Positions 43,687 to 52,057 are shown, counted from the first letter of the stretch. The stretch: 64,000 nt of DNA from Frigoribacterium sp. PvP032 (GCF_017833035.1 NZ_JAFIBM010000001.1:2563762-2627761), one strand, 5' to 3'. Program-made: numbers and translations. Notes: generated from the letters alone by a model not told the origin.

Positions 43687-45176
43687 CGGTCACCTCCGGT
43701 CATGGCGAGGGCGGGCTCCTGCTGGGAGGCGCGGGGCGCCTCCTGCGAGGCGGGGGTCTCGGCGGGGCGGTGGGCCCCGGTGTGCTCCGTCTTCTCCCAG
43801 GCGTTCATGCCCCGGATCTGACGGAAGACGGCTCGCACGGCGGCGAGGGCGAGGAAGATCTGGTACGGGATGAGGCCCCAGATCAGGCGGAAGTAGTCGC
43901 GCGCCCTGACCTTCTGGCCGTAGGTGCGACCGAACTCCCGGAGTCCGGTGAACTCGACGGCCAGCAGCACCAGGGTCGGCGCCAGCGGGATGAACGAGAC
44001 GAGCGCGATGGCCGTGGGGACCTTGATCGTGAAGATCAGGATGACGGAGATCGGGATCAGGAGGCCGGTGGCCGCCTGGATGAAGGGCATGGTCAGCAGG
44101 TAGCGGGCCATCAGGCGCTGACGCAGACGCGGCAGCTTCTTCCACTCGCCCTTGCCGTAGACCTGCATGAAGCCCTGGTTCCAGCGGGTGCGCTGCTTGA
44201 GCAGCGAGACGAACGTGCCGGGGGTCTCTTCGCGGGTGACGACCTCGGGGCTGTAGGCGACGACGACCTTCGCGCCGGCGCTCGACAGGCGGACGCCCAG
44301 CTCGCAGTCCTCGGCGAGGCACTCGGCGTCCCAGCCCTCCGACCAGTCCAGCCAGTCCTTGCGGACGAAGACGGTGTTGCCGCCGAGCGGGATGAACTTC
44401 TCCTTGGCGTGGAAGTGCAGGCGCGAGCGGAACCAGAAGTAGTACTCGAGCACGTTGCGGAGGCTCCACCAGCTGGACTGGAAGTTCATCAGCTGCACGC
44501 CGCCCTGGACGACGTCGGCGTCGGTCTCGCTGAAGCGCGAGTCGACCAGCGTCAGGAGGCGGGGGTGCACCTCGTCCTCGGCGTCGAACACGCCGACGAT
44601 CTCGCCGCGCGAGGTCTGCAGGGCGAGGTTGAGCGCCTTGGGCTTGTTCTTGGGGACGCTCGAGTCGACCACCACGCGGATCAGGTCGGGGTGGCGAGCC
44701 GCGGCCTCACGGGCGACGCGCTCGGTGCCCGGGTCGTCGTGGCCGACGATCGCGATGATCTCGAAGTCGGGGTGGTCCTGCAGCGCGAGGCGGTCGAGGG
44801 TCTGGCCCATGACCTCCTCCTCGTGCCGTCCGGGGACGAGCAGGGTGAACGAGTGGCGCGCGTCGAGCGGGTCGGAGCTGAACTGGCTGCCCTCGAGGTT
44901 GTCCTTCGAGCGCCAGGCGTGGAGCATCCACCACAGCGTCGAGACGGCGACGGCGGTCAGCAGCAGCGACACGAGGACGAGGGACGAGTAGCCGATCCAC
45001 TCGAAGGGGCTCCAGTCGGGCAGCGAGAAGCCCGAGAGAGCCTCTCCCGCACCGGAGCCGGTGCCGCGGTTGGGCACGAACTGGTCAGGGCTCGTGGGTG
45101 CCTGCGGCGTCAGCAGGGGCTGGGGCTCGCCGGCGGCGAGCAGGGAGTGCACGGGGTGCGTCGGGTCAGTCGACAC
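43683..45176 (-). CDS. Cellulose-synthase-like membrane glycosyltransferase (GT2)
   Basis: 497 residues. It has one N-terminal membrane helix (63-86) and a cytosolic GT-A domain with FDAED (197-201) as metal/UDP site, LAEDCELG (287-294) as catalytic base and QRTRW (328-332) as the acceptor-channel motif. At least four C-terminal membrane helices follow. This is the architecture of processive synthases for cellulose, hyaluronan or poly-GlcNAc, but there is no PilZ domain. The GTG start has AGGAGAACG upstream. It probably makes and exports the polymer on which GH8 and GT39 act. The sugar is not determined. Confidence 0.92.
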   Translation of the reverse strand: MSTDPTHPVHSLLAAGEPQPLLTPQAPTSPDQFVPNRGTGSGAGEALSGFSLPDWSPFEWIGYSSLVLVSLLLTAVAVSTLWWMLHAWRSKDNLEGSQFSSDPLDARHSFTLLVPGRHEEEVMGQTLDRLALQDHPDFEIIAIVGHDDPGTERVAREAAARHPDLIRVVVDSSVPKNKPKALNLALQTSRGEIVGVFDAEDEVHPRLLTLVDSRFSETDADVVQGGVQLMNFQSSWWSLRNVLEYYFWFRSRLHFHAKEKFIPLGGNTVFVRKDWLDWSEGWDAECLAEDCELGVRLSSAGAKVVVAYSPEVVTREETPGTFVSLLKQRTRWNQGFMQVYGKGEWKKLPRLRQRLMARYLLTMPFIQAATGLLIPISVILIFTIKVPTAIALVSFIPLAPTLVLLAVEFTGLREFGRTYGQKVRARDYFRLIWGLIPYQIFLALAAVRAVFRQIRGMNAWEKTEHTGAHRPAETPASQEAPRASQQEPALAMTGGDR

Positions 45177-45263
45177 GGTCGTTCTCCTGTCGGGTGAGGG
45201 TGGGCGATGGTGTCCGGATCACGACGGTCGGGTGCCGCGAGCGGGGTGGTGCGGGTGGTGCGG

Positions 45264-45812
45264 TCAGCGGGCGTCGGCCGTGGCCGGCGCGAAGACGAAC
45301 CAGCGGTAGGCCACGTAGCGGAACGCCGTGCCGAGCACGAGCCCCACGCCGTTCGCCGCGATGTTGTCGGCGAGCTGGCTGGTGTGGCCGAGCACGTAGT
45401 GCGACACGAAGAGGCACAGGGAGGCGATGGCCAGCCCCCCGACGTTCACGAGGGCGAAGACGACGGCCTCCTTGAGCACGGCCCGGCCTCGGTCGGCACG
45501 GAACGTGAGGTACCGGTTGCCGAGCCACGCGACGGCGGTCGCGATGATCACCGAGATCACCTTCGCGCCGATCGGCTTGTCGTCGAGCAGGGTCACGCGC
45601 AGCAGGTTGTACACGCCGACGTCGACGACGAAGGCGATGCCGCCGACGAGGCCGAAGGTCGCGAGCTCGCGGAGACGGCTGGCCACGCGCACCGAGACGG
45701 CGGCGCGGGCGGGCACGGAGGACGTCGCCGAGGAGGCGGCGGCAGGGTCGACGCCGGGAGCGTCGGCCGGTCGGGTGGTCACCCTCTCGTCGAGGGCAGT
45801 GGCGTCGGGCAT
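45264..45812 (-). CDS. GtrA-family membrane protein
   Basis: 182 residues: a disordered Ala/Pro/Thr-rich N terminus (1-45), then four membrane helices of the GtrA family (GLVGGIAFVVDVGVYNLL, ISVIIATAVAWLGNRYLTF, and two more). GtrA proteins are thought to flip or present polyprenol-linked sugars for GT-C enzymes. First gene on its strand here, 87 bases before the GT2 gene. It fits the glycan locus as lipid-carrier helper for the GT39 enzyme and the polyprenol-phosphomannose synthase. Confidence 0.9.
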   Translation of the reverse strand: MPDATALDERVTTRPADAPGVDPAAASSATSSVPARAAVSVRVASRLRELATFGLVGGIAFVVDVGVYNLLRVTLLDDKPIGAKVISVIIATAVAWLGNRYLTFRADRGRAVLKEAVVFALVNVGGLAIASLCLFVSHYVLGHTSQLADNIAANGVGLVLGTAFRYVAYRWFVFAPATADAR

Positions 45813-45944
45813 GACACCGGTTCGGGGGCCCCCCGGAAGGGGGTTTGCCTGGGGTACGACGTTGTGTGCTGGTTGCCAGGTTGACGTCACGTGCTGTTCA
45901 CACGGCCGTCCCGGCTGTCGCTCGCCTCGCGCCCGGGACGCGCG

Positions 45945-45950
45945 TAGCGT
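45945..45950 (+). promoter_or_regulatory. Predicted -10 element of the second aldo/keto reductase
   Basis: TAGCGT with 6 nt to the ATG at 45957, with no ribosome-binding site: leaderless pattern. It is divergent from gtrA across 144 bases. Confidence 0.5.
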
Positions 45951-45956
45951 GGGCCC

Positions 45957-46961
45957 ATGGAATTCAGATACCTCGGACACAGCGGTCTCAAGATCTCTGA
46001 GATCACCTACGGCAACTGGCTGACGCACGCCTCCCAGGTCGAGAACGACGTCGCGACGCAGTGCGTCCGCGCCGCCCTCGACGCGGGCATCTCGACCTTC
46101 GACACCGCGGACGCCTACGCGAACACGGGCGCCGAGACGGTGCTCGGCGCGGCGCTCGCCGGCGAGCGCCGTGAGTCGCTCGAGATCTTCACGAAGGTCT
46201 ACTGGCCGACGGGCCCGGCGGGCCACAACGACACCGGCCTCAGCCGCAAGCACGTCCTCGAGTCGATCGACGGCTCCCTGAAGCGGCTCGGCACCGACTA
46301 CGTCGACCTCTACCAGGCGCACCGCTACGACAGCGAGACCCCGCTCGAGGAGACGATGCAGGCCTTCGCCGACGTCGTCCGCCAGGGCAAGGCGCTGTAC
46401 ATCGGCGTGAGCGAGTGGAACGCCGAGCAGATCCGTGCCGGCCACGCCCTCGCCGAGAAGCTCGGCGTGCAGCTGATCTCCAACCAGCCGCAGTACTCGA
46501 TGCTCTGGCGGGTCATCGAGCAGGAGGTCGTCCCGGCGAGCAAGCAGCACGGCCTGAGCCAGATCGTCTGGTCGCCCGTCGCCCAGGGCGTGCTGACCGG
46601 CAAGTACAAGCCCGGCGCCGAGTTGCCCGCAGGCAGCCGCGCGACGGACGAGAAGGGCGGCGCGAACACCATCAAGCGCTTCCTGACCGACGAGGTCCTC
46701 ACCGGCGTCGCCGCACTCGAGCCGATCGCCGCCGACCTGGGGCTCTCGATGGCCCAGCTCGCCATCGCCTGGGTGCTGCAGAACGACAACGTCGCCTCGG
46801 CGATCATCGGGGCCTCGCGCCCCGAGCAGGTCGCCGACAACGTCAAGGCGGCAGGCGTCACCCTGCCCGCCGAGGTCATGACGGCGATCGACGAGGCGCT
46901 CGGCGACCTCGCCGAGCGCGACCCCGCCAAGACGGTCTCGCCGGCCGAGCGACCCGCCTGA
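45957..46961 (+). CDS. Aldo/keto reductase (potassium-channel beta-subunit-like)
   Basis: 334-residue NADPH-dependent oxidoreductase. It opens MEFRYLGHSGLKIS, close to the Kv-beta/YajO subgroup. The tetrad is visible: Asp and Tyr in FDTADAYANTGAE, Lys in FTKVYWPTG, His in YQAHRYD. The C-terminal cofactor-binding IIGASRPEQVADNVKA is typical. It is a different subgroup from the reductase at 19480. The substrate is unknown. It is followed by a hairpin terminator before yceI. Confidence 0.92.
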   Translation: MEFRYLGHSGLKISEITYGNWLTHASQVENDVATQCVRAALDAGISTFDTADAYANTGAETVLGAALAGERRESLEIFTKVYWPTGPAGHNDTGLSRKHVLESIDGSLKRLGTDYVDLYQAHRYDSETPLEETMQAFADVVRQGKALYIGVSEWNAEQIRAGHALAEKLGVQLISNQPQYSMLWRVIEQEVVPASKQHGLSQIVWSPVAQGVLTGKYKPGAELPAGSRATDEKGGANTIKRFLTDEVLTGVAALEPIAADLGLSMAQLAIAWVLQNDNVASAIIGASRPEQVADNVKAAGVTLPAEVMTAIDEALGDLAERDPAKTVSPAERPA

Positions 46962-46990
46962 CCTGCTCGGCCGACCTCCCGTGACGACGC

Positions 46991-47016
46991 TCCCGATCTC
47001 TTGCCAGGGATCGGGA
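46991..47016 (+). terminator. Hairpin terminator after the aldo/keto reductase
   Basis: Perfect 8-bp inverted repeat TCCCGATC (46991-46998) / GATCGGGA (47009-47016) with a 10-nt loop, between the reductase stop and the yceI promoter. Confidence 0.6.
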
Positions 47017-47042
47017 ATGTCGCGCGGGAGGATGCGCTTGCA

Positions 47043-47076
47043 TATACTCGTACCGACCTTCGGTGACACGTCACCG
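47043..47076 (+). promoter_or_regulatory. yceI promoter with adjacent operator-like palindrome
   Basis: TATACT (47043-47048) is the best -10 in the window; no canonical -35 is seen. Starting 13 bases after it is a perfect 7-bp inverted repeat CGGTGAC-AC-GTCACCG (47061-47076), which would lie at about +5 to +20 of the transcript. A repressor bound there would block initiation. Confidence 0.6.
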
Positions 47077-47084
47077 ATCTAGAT

Positions 47085-47120
47085 CTCATCGAACAGCTCA
47101 TCGAACAGCCCACAGAACAG
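47085..47120 (+). repeat. 12-nt tandem repeat in the yceI leader
   Basis: Two exact copies of CTCATCGAACAG (47085-47108) and a third with 9 of 12 matches (47109-47120), directly before the ribosome-binding site CAGGAG. The unit may set leader length or bind a regulator. Confidence 0.8.
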
Positions 47121-47132
47121 CAGGAGAACACC

Positions 47133-47684
47133 ATGGCCATCACCGCAGAGAAGATCCCCGCCGGCACCTGGACCCTCGACCCCACGCACAGCGAGGTCTC
47201 GTTCAGCGTCCGCCACCTCGCCATCAGCAAGGTCAAGGGCTCGTTCGAGTCGTTCGACGCCTCGCTCGTCACGGACGAGGAGCACACCGCCAGCAAGGTC
47301 ACCGCGTCCATCGACGTGGCCTCGGTCAACACGAACCAGAAGGACCGCGACGGCCACCTCCAGACCGGCGACTTCTTCCTCGCCGAGGAGCACCCGAAGA
47401 TGACCTTCGTCTCGACCAGCATCGAGGAGAAGGGCGACGACGCGTTCCTCGTGCACGGCGACCTCACCCTCCGCGGCGTCACCAAGCCCGTCACCCTGAA
47501 GAGCGAGCTCGGCGGCCTCGTCGTCGACGGCTACGGCCAGACCAAGCTCGGCTTCTCGGCGACCACGAAGATCGACCGCACCGAGTTCGGCGTCACCTGG
47601 AACGCCGCCCTCGAGGCCGGCGGCTTCACCCTCGGCAACGACGTCACCGTCACGCTCGAGATCCAGTTCGTCCTCGCGCCGTAG
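47133..47684 (+). CDS. YceI-family isoprenoid-binding-type protein
   Basis: 183 residues of the YceI lipocalin-like fold, whose members bind long isoprenoids such as polyprenols or quinones in a barrel. Typical segments are GTWTLDPTHSEVSFSVRHL, KVKGSFESFDASL, TGDFFLAEEHPKMTF and the closing GNDVTVTLEIQFVL. There is no signal peptide, so it is cytoplasmic, as is common in actinobacteria. It has a strong promoter, a long leader, a good ribosome-binding site and a terminator, suggesting high and regulated expression. Confidence 0.94.
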   Translation: MAITAEKIPAGTWTLDPTHSEVSFSVRHLAISKVKGSFESFDASLVTDEEHTASKVTASIDVASVNTNQKDRDGHLQTGDFFLAEEHPKMTFVSTSIEEKGDDAFLVHGDLTLRGVTKPVTLKSELGGLVVDGYGQTKLGFSATTKIDRTEFGVTWNAALEAGGFTLGNDVTVTLEIQFVLAP

Positions 47685-47729
47685 TCCACGCCGCACGCAC
47701 GACGCGCCCCCGGGCGCGACCGTGACCGG

Positions 47730-47763
47730 AGGGCCCGCACCTGCACTCGCAGGGGCGGGCCCT
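47730..47763. terminator. Bidirectional hairpin terminator between yceI and the yidC-like gene
   Basis: AGGGCCCGCACCTGC (47730-47744) pairs with GCAGGGGCGGGCCCT (47749-47763), 15 bp with one mismatch and a 4-nt loop. It lies between convergent genes and can serve both. Confidence 0.78.
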
Positions 47764-47799
47764 TCGTCGTGCCCGGCGCCTCCTCGCGTCCGCTCCTCC

Positions 47800-48546
47800 C
47801 TACGCCAGGACCCGGCGGAGCAGCGCCCTCTCCCCCAGCGTCCAGGCCGCGCTCGTCACCATGTAGAGAGCGGCGGCGAGCGGGACGAACGCCGCGACGA
47901 CGACGGTGACGAAGGGCAGCACGCGGGCCGCCGTCGCGAGGCCGGGCAGCGCCTCCTGCCCGGACGTCGCGGCCGCCGGGCCGGCCGCCCGCAGGTCGGC
48001 CCGGCGTCTCAGCTCGACGACGACCGCGAGCACGACCAGCAGCACCACGAAGGGCCAGACGGCGCCCGCCGCGAGGCCGCCGACGACGGCACCGGCCGAG
48101 CCCACGAGGGAGGCGCCGAGGGCCGCCCCCGCCAAGGCGTGCCCGAGCAGCGCGTTGGCGTGCCCGGCGATCACGGGGTGCGAGAACAGCGACCAGACGG
48201 CGGTCAGCACCGGGGCCTGGGCGAGTGTCGGCAGGCAGCCCGCCAGCGGCGACACCTTCTCCGACGTGTAGAGCGCCGCGGTCGCGCGCTGCAGCGCCTG
48301 GGGGTCGCGGATGCGCCGGCGCAGGTCGGCGAGGGCGGGGGCGAGTCGGCGGCGGCCGATCTCGGCGCGCACCTGCGACACCCCCACGGGCACGAGCAGC
48401 ACCCGCACCAGCAGGGTCAGGAGCACGACGGCGAGCGCGGACGACGAGGCGCCGGCGAGGGGCTCGACGAGGTCGCTCAGCGCGACGACGACGGTGTGCA
48501 GGCCGTCGAGGACTACGGCGACGGGCGGGAAGGCGGACAGGTCCAT
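47800..48546 (-). CDS. YidC/Oxa1-type membrane insertase paralogue
   Basis: 248 residues. Five hydrophobic helices and the Oxa1 core are visible: LTLLVRVLLVPVGVSQVRAE, then LYTSEKVSPLAGCLPTLAQAPVLTAVWSLF, followed by helices with Gly-rich loops. It is shorter than the main YidC (which normally lies with rnpA and jag) and lacks a basic tail, so it is probably a second, accessory insertase. It is next to a DUF6412-like gene on the same strand. The start is the ATG at 48546 with GAGGAA upstream; a GTG at 48561 is an alternative. Confidence 0.87.
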   Translation of the reverse strand: MDLSAFPPVAVVLDGLHTVVVALSDLVEPLAGASSSALAVVLLTLLVRVLLVPVGVSQVRAEIGRRRLAPALADLRRRIRDPQALQRATAALYTSEKVSPLAGCLPTLAQAPVLTAVWSLFSHPVIAGHANALLGHALAGAALGASLVGSAGAVVGGLAAGAVWPFVVLLVVLAVVVELRRRADLRAAGPAAATSGQEALPGLATAARVLPFVTVVVAAFVPLAAALYMVTSAAWTLGERALLRRVLA

Positions 48547-48609
48547 GGTGGTGTTCCTCACGGCAGAAGGGGGATGGTCTCTTCTGGCCGTCGGGCACCG
48601 CGGAAGCGG

Positions 48610-48921
48610 TCAGACGGCCGGGAGGAGCCGTCCCGGTGCCCGTGCGCGCACGTGTCCGTCGGCGTCGGGGTCGCGGGCGAAGACGAGGAGGCGCACGTCG
48701 GCGCCCTCGGTCAGCACCGTCCCCGGCACGGCCGCGCCCAGCCCCGCGAGCGCCAGCACCGCGCGGGCGACGACCACGATCGCCAGCACCGCGGCGGCGC
48801 CGACGAGGCCGACGACGACGGCCGCGGGCAGCGACCCGCCGTGGCCGACGGCGAGGCCGGTCACGAGCGCGAGCTCGAGCGGCGCGAGGACGCGCACCAG
48901 CAGCTCGAGCAGGGAGGTCAT
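48610..48921 (-). CDS. Small membrane protein (DUF6412-like)
   Basis: 103 residues with two hydrophobic segments (about 8-28 and 33-63) and a short cytoplasmic tail rich in Arg and Pro (DADGHVRARAPGRLLPAV). I recall small proteins of this type, labelled DUF6412, lying next to YidC-like genes in actinobacteria; it is 63 bases upstream of such a gene here. The ATG has GGGAGG upstream. A function with the insertase is a guess from context. Confidence 0.75.
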   Translation of the reverse strand: MTSLLELLVRVLAPLELALVTGLAVGHGGSLPAAVVVGLVGAAAVLAIVVVARAVLALAGLGAAVPGTVLTEGADVRLLVFARDPDADGHVRARAPGRLLPAV

Positions 48922-49057
48922 GCACCCGACACTAGAGGACACGCCGGGGCGCCCGGTAGGTACGCTGACGGCGGACCTCGCATGCCGCGGCCTTCCCTGG
49001 GAAGGCTCGCGCGCCTCCTGCGTTGTCACCGTCACACCTGCTCCGAGGAGGACCCGC

Positions 49058-49615
49058 ATGGCTCACGACTGGATCACCCTGCAGCACCGGGCGCACGCCG
49101 AGTTCGCGCGCCGCGTCGAGGCGGTCACCGACTGGGACGCCCCGACGCCCGACACCGAGTGGGCCGTGCGCGATCTCGTCCGCCACGTGACCCGCGAGCA
49201 GCAGTGGGTGCCCGTGCTGCTCGAGGGCGGCGACCCCAGCGAGGCGCAGGCGTCGGTCGAGCCCCTCGGCGACGACCTCGTCGACGCCTGGCACCGGTCG
49301 TCGCGCGCCGCGGCCGAGGCGTGGCGCGAGGCGGACCCGGACGCGTCGGTCCGGCTCAGCTCGGACGTCGTGCCCGTGCACGAGTACCTCGCCGAGCAGG
49401 TCGCCGACGTCACCATCCACGCGTGGGACCTCGCCCGGGCGATCGGCTCCGACGAGGAGCTGGACGACGACCTCGTCGCCGCCGTCTGGTCGGTCTTCGA
49501 GCCGCAGCGCGACGCCCTGGAGGCCTCGGGCCTGTTCGCCTCGCCCGTGCCCGTCGACGACGACGCCCCGATGCTCGTGCGCCTGCTCGCGCTGACGGGC
49601 CGCGACGCGCGCTGA
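49058..49615 (+). CDS. DinB-like / TIGR03086-type metal-binding protein
   Basis: 185-residue four-helix-bundle protein of the DinB / mycothiol-dependent maleylpyruvate isomerase N-terminal type. Characteristic features are W-x-x-P-TPDTEWAVRDLVRHVTREQQW with one metal-binding His, and VADVTIHAWDLARAIG with the second His. Members use mycothiol or related thiols, and most have unknown reactions. The ATG has CGAGGAGG upstream. It is divergent from the DUF6412-like gene and precedes an acyl-CoA ligase. A decamer copy (49010-49019) lies just upstream. Confidence 0.88.
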   Translation: MAHDWITLQHRAHAEFARRVEAVTDWDAPTPDTEWAVRDLVRHVTREQQWVPVLLEGGDPSEAQASVEPLGDDLVDAWHRSSRAAAEAWREADPDASVRLSSDVVPVHEYLAEQVADVTIHAWDLARAIGSDEELDDDLVAAVWSVFEPQRDALEASGLFASPVPVDDDAPMLVRLLALTGRDAR

Positions 49616-49702
49616 CGCAGGCCGCCCCCTCCCGCCGACGCAGAGCATGCGGAGCGGGCGCCCTCGCAGGTCGCCCGGACCTCGGGATGGTTCGATGTCG
49701 GC

Positions 49703-51406
49703 ATGACCGCCGACGCCGAGTCCGACGCCCGCCCCTGGCTGCACAGCTACGCCCCGGGCGTCCCCGCCGACATCGAGCCCGTGACGGGCACGCTCGTCGA
49801 CCTCATCGACGACGCGGTGGCCGCCCACCGCGGGCGGGTCGCCCTCGAGTTCTTCGGGCGCGAGACCAAGTACCGCGATCTCGGCGACGAGATCGACCGG
49901 GCCGCCGAGGGCCTCCGCAAGCTCGGCGTGACGGCAGGCGACCGCGTGGCGATCCTCCTGCCGAACAGCCCGCAGCACGTCGTCGCCTTCTACGCCGCGC
50001 TCCGCCTCGGCGCGGTCGTCGTCGAGCACAACCCGCTCTACACCGACCGCGAGCTCCGCCACCTCTTCGAGGACCACGGAGCGAAGGTCGCGATCGCCTG
50101 GGACAAGCTCGTCGGGCGCCTCCGCGACCTGCCAGGCGACCTGCGCTTCGACACGGTCGTCTCGGTCGACGTGACGCGCGGCATGCCCCTCGGTACCCGG
50201 CTCGCCCTCAAGCTGCCGATCCCCGCCGCGCGGAAGTCGCGCGACGCGCTCACCGCACGCGCGGTCGGCGACGTCACCTGGCCTGACCTCGTCTCGGGTC
50301 GTCCGTTGAAGAAGCGCCACCCTCGTCCCGCCCTCGACGACGTCGCGCTGCTGCAGTACACCAGCGGCACCACCGGCTCCCCGAAGGGCGCCGTGCTGAC
50401 CCACCGGTCGCTCCGCAGCAACGCCGAGCAGGGCCGCGCCTGGGTGCAGGGGATCGTCGAGGGAGAGGAGACGGTCTACGGCGTGCTGCCGTTCTTCCAC
50501 GCCTACGGCCTGACGCTCTGCCTCACGTTCGCGATGCGGATCGGCGCGCGTCTCGTGCTGTTCCCCAAGTTCGACGTCGACCTCGTGCTCAAGGCCGCGG
50601 CGAAGCACCCGCCGACCTTCCTGCCCGCCGTGCCGCCGATCTACCAGCGCCTCGCCGAGGCCGCCGAGCAGCGCGGCGTCGACCTGCGCAGCGCGCGGTT
50701 CGCCATCTCCGGCGCGATGAACCTGCCCCTCTCGACCGTCACGGCCTGGGAGCGGGTCACGGGCGGCATGCTCGTCGAGGGCTTCGGCCTCACCGAGACG
50801 TCGCCGGTCGCGCTCGGCAACCCGATGGGGCCGACCCGCCGCCCCGGCACCGTGGGCGTGCCCTTCCCCTCGACCGAGGCGCGCGTCGTCGACCGTGACG
50901 ACCCCGATCCCGAGCGCCCCGTCACGCCGGGCGCCGCGGGCGAGCTGATCCTCCGGGGGCCGCAGGTGTTCCGCGGCTACTGGAACCGTCCCGACGAGAC
51001 GGCGGAGGCGTTCCTGCCGGGCGGCTGGTTCCGCACGGGCGACATCGTCAGCATGAGCGCCGACGGCTACGTCACGATCGTCGACCGCATCAAGGAGCTG
51101 ATCGTGACCGGCGGCTTCAACGTCGCCCCGTCCGAGGTCGAGGAGGCGGTGCGCGGCGTCGCCGGCGTCGCCGAGGCCGCGGTCGTCGGCCTGCCCCGTG
51201 AGGGCGGCGGCGAGGACGTCGTCGCCGCGATCGTCGTCGAGCCCGGCAGCACGGTCGACCCCGAGGAGGTGCGCGACCACTGCCGCGAACAGCTCGCGGC
51301 CTACAAGGTGCCCCGTCGCGTCGTCGTGGTCGACGAGCTGCCCCGGTCGCTGATCGGCAAGGTCCTCCGCCGCGAGGTCCGCGACGCCCTCATCGCCGCC
51401 CGCTGA
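49703..51406 (+). CDS. fadD: Long-chain acyl-CoA ligase (FadD-like), paralogue 1
   Basis: Adenylate-forming enzyme that activates fatty acids with ATP and CoA, 567 residues. Core motifs are YTSGTTGSPKGAVLTH (P-loop), GFGLTETSP, GWFRTGDIV with the conserved Asp, DRIKELIVTGGFNVAPSEVE, and the catalytic Lys in RSLIGKVLRRE at the end. It is a close paralogue of the ligase at 54085, with which it shares nearly every block including WLHSYAPGVPADIEPVTG-like openings. No ribosome-binding site stands before the ATG. The fatty-acid chain length preferred is not evident. Confidence 0.93.
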   Translation: MTADAESDARPWLHSYAPGVPADIEPVTGTLVDLIDDAVAAHRGRVALEFFGRETKYRDLGDEIDRAAEGLRKLGVTAGDRVAILLPNSPQHVVAFYAALRLGAVVVEHNPLYTDRELRHLFEDHGAKVAIAWDKLVGRLRDLPGDLRFDTVVSVDVTRGMPLGTRLALKLPIPAARKSRDALTARAVGDVTWPDLVSGRPLKKRHPRPALDDVALLQYTSGTTGSPKGAVLTHRSLRSNAEQGRAWVQGIVEGEETVYGVLPFFHAYGLTLCLTFAMRIGARLVLFPKFDVDLVLKAAAKHPPTFLPAVPPIYQRLAEAAEQRGVDLRSARFAISGAMNLPLSTVTAWERVTGGMLVEGFGLTETSPVALGNPMGPTRRPGTVGVPFPSTEARVVDRDDPDPERPVTPGAAGELILRGPQVFRGYWNRPDETAEAFLPGGWFRTGDIVSMSADGYVTIVDRIKELIVTGGFNVAPSEVEEAVRGVAGVAEAAVVGLPREGGGEDVVAAIVVEPGSTVDPEEVRDHCREQLAAYKVPRRVVVVDELPRSLIGKVLRREVRDALIAAR

Positions 51407-51426
51407 CGTCGGGCCTCCTCCTCGGT

Positions 51427-52032
51427 CTACAGCACCGCCCAGCGGCCGAGCGGCCAGAAGACGACCGTCGCGCGGCCGACGACGTGGTCGAGCGGCACGA
51501 AGCCCTCGTAGGGGCCGGTCACGTGCGACCGCGAGTCCGCTGAGCGCTCGCGGTCGTCGCCCATCACCCAGAGCGCGCCGTCGGGCACGGTGACGTCGAA
51601 CGGCGCCAGCGACGCCGGGTCGCCCTCCGGCACGTCCAGGTACGGCTCGTCGAGCGGCTCGCCGTTCACGAGCAGGCGCCCCGCGGAGTCACAGCACGAG
51701 ACGGTGTCGCCGGGGAGGCCGATGACGCGCTTGACGAGGTCGTCGCCCTCGGCCGGGCCCAGCCAGCCGCCCGGGTCCTCGAAGACGACGACGTCGCCGC
51801 GGTGCAGGTCCATGACGTCGGGCACGAGCTCGTTCACGAGGATGCGGTCGCCGATCAGCAGGGTCTGCTCCATCGACGCCGACGGGATGAAGAACGACCG
51901 CACGAGGAAAGTCCGCACGCCCCACGACACCAGCAGCGCGACGAGCACGATCACGACGAGGTCGCGCAGCCAGCGCAGCCCGCCCGCCCGCCGGGTCGCA
52001 GGAGGCGCGGCGGCGTCAGCAGGATCGGTCAC
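51427..52032 (-). CDS. lepB: Signal peptidase I
   Basis: Membrane protease that cleaves Sec and Tat signal peptides, 201 residues. A single N-terminal membrane helix (22-40) is followed by box B with catalytic Ser53 in FIPSASMEQTL, box D with the general-base Lys101 in KRVIGLPGD, and box E GDDRERSADSRSH. One transmembrane segment is the Gram-positive type. The start is a GTG. It is convergent with the acyl-CoA ligase gene 20 bases away. Another lepB copy probably exists near rplS, as in most relatives. Confidence 0.95.
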   Translation of the reverse strand: MTDPADAAAPPATRRAGGLRWLRDLVVIVLVALLVSWGVRTFLVRSFFIPSASMEQTLLIGDRILVNELVPDVMDLHRGDVVVFEDPGGWLGPAEGDDLVKRVIGLPGDTVSCCDSAGRLLVNGEPLDEPYLDVPEGDPASLAPFDVTVPDGALWVMGDDRERSADSRSHVTGPYEGFVPLDHVVGRATVVFWPLGRWAVL

Positions 52033-52057
52033 GCCCCCATCCTCCCCCGTGGCGGAT

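Noticed and set aside
45813-45956. Possible small gene between gtrA and the aldo/keto reductase
   Set aside because: The 144 bases contain no frame with a start, ribosome-binding site and normal codon use. They look like divergent promoter DNA.
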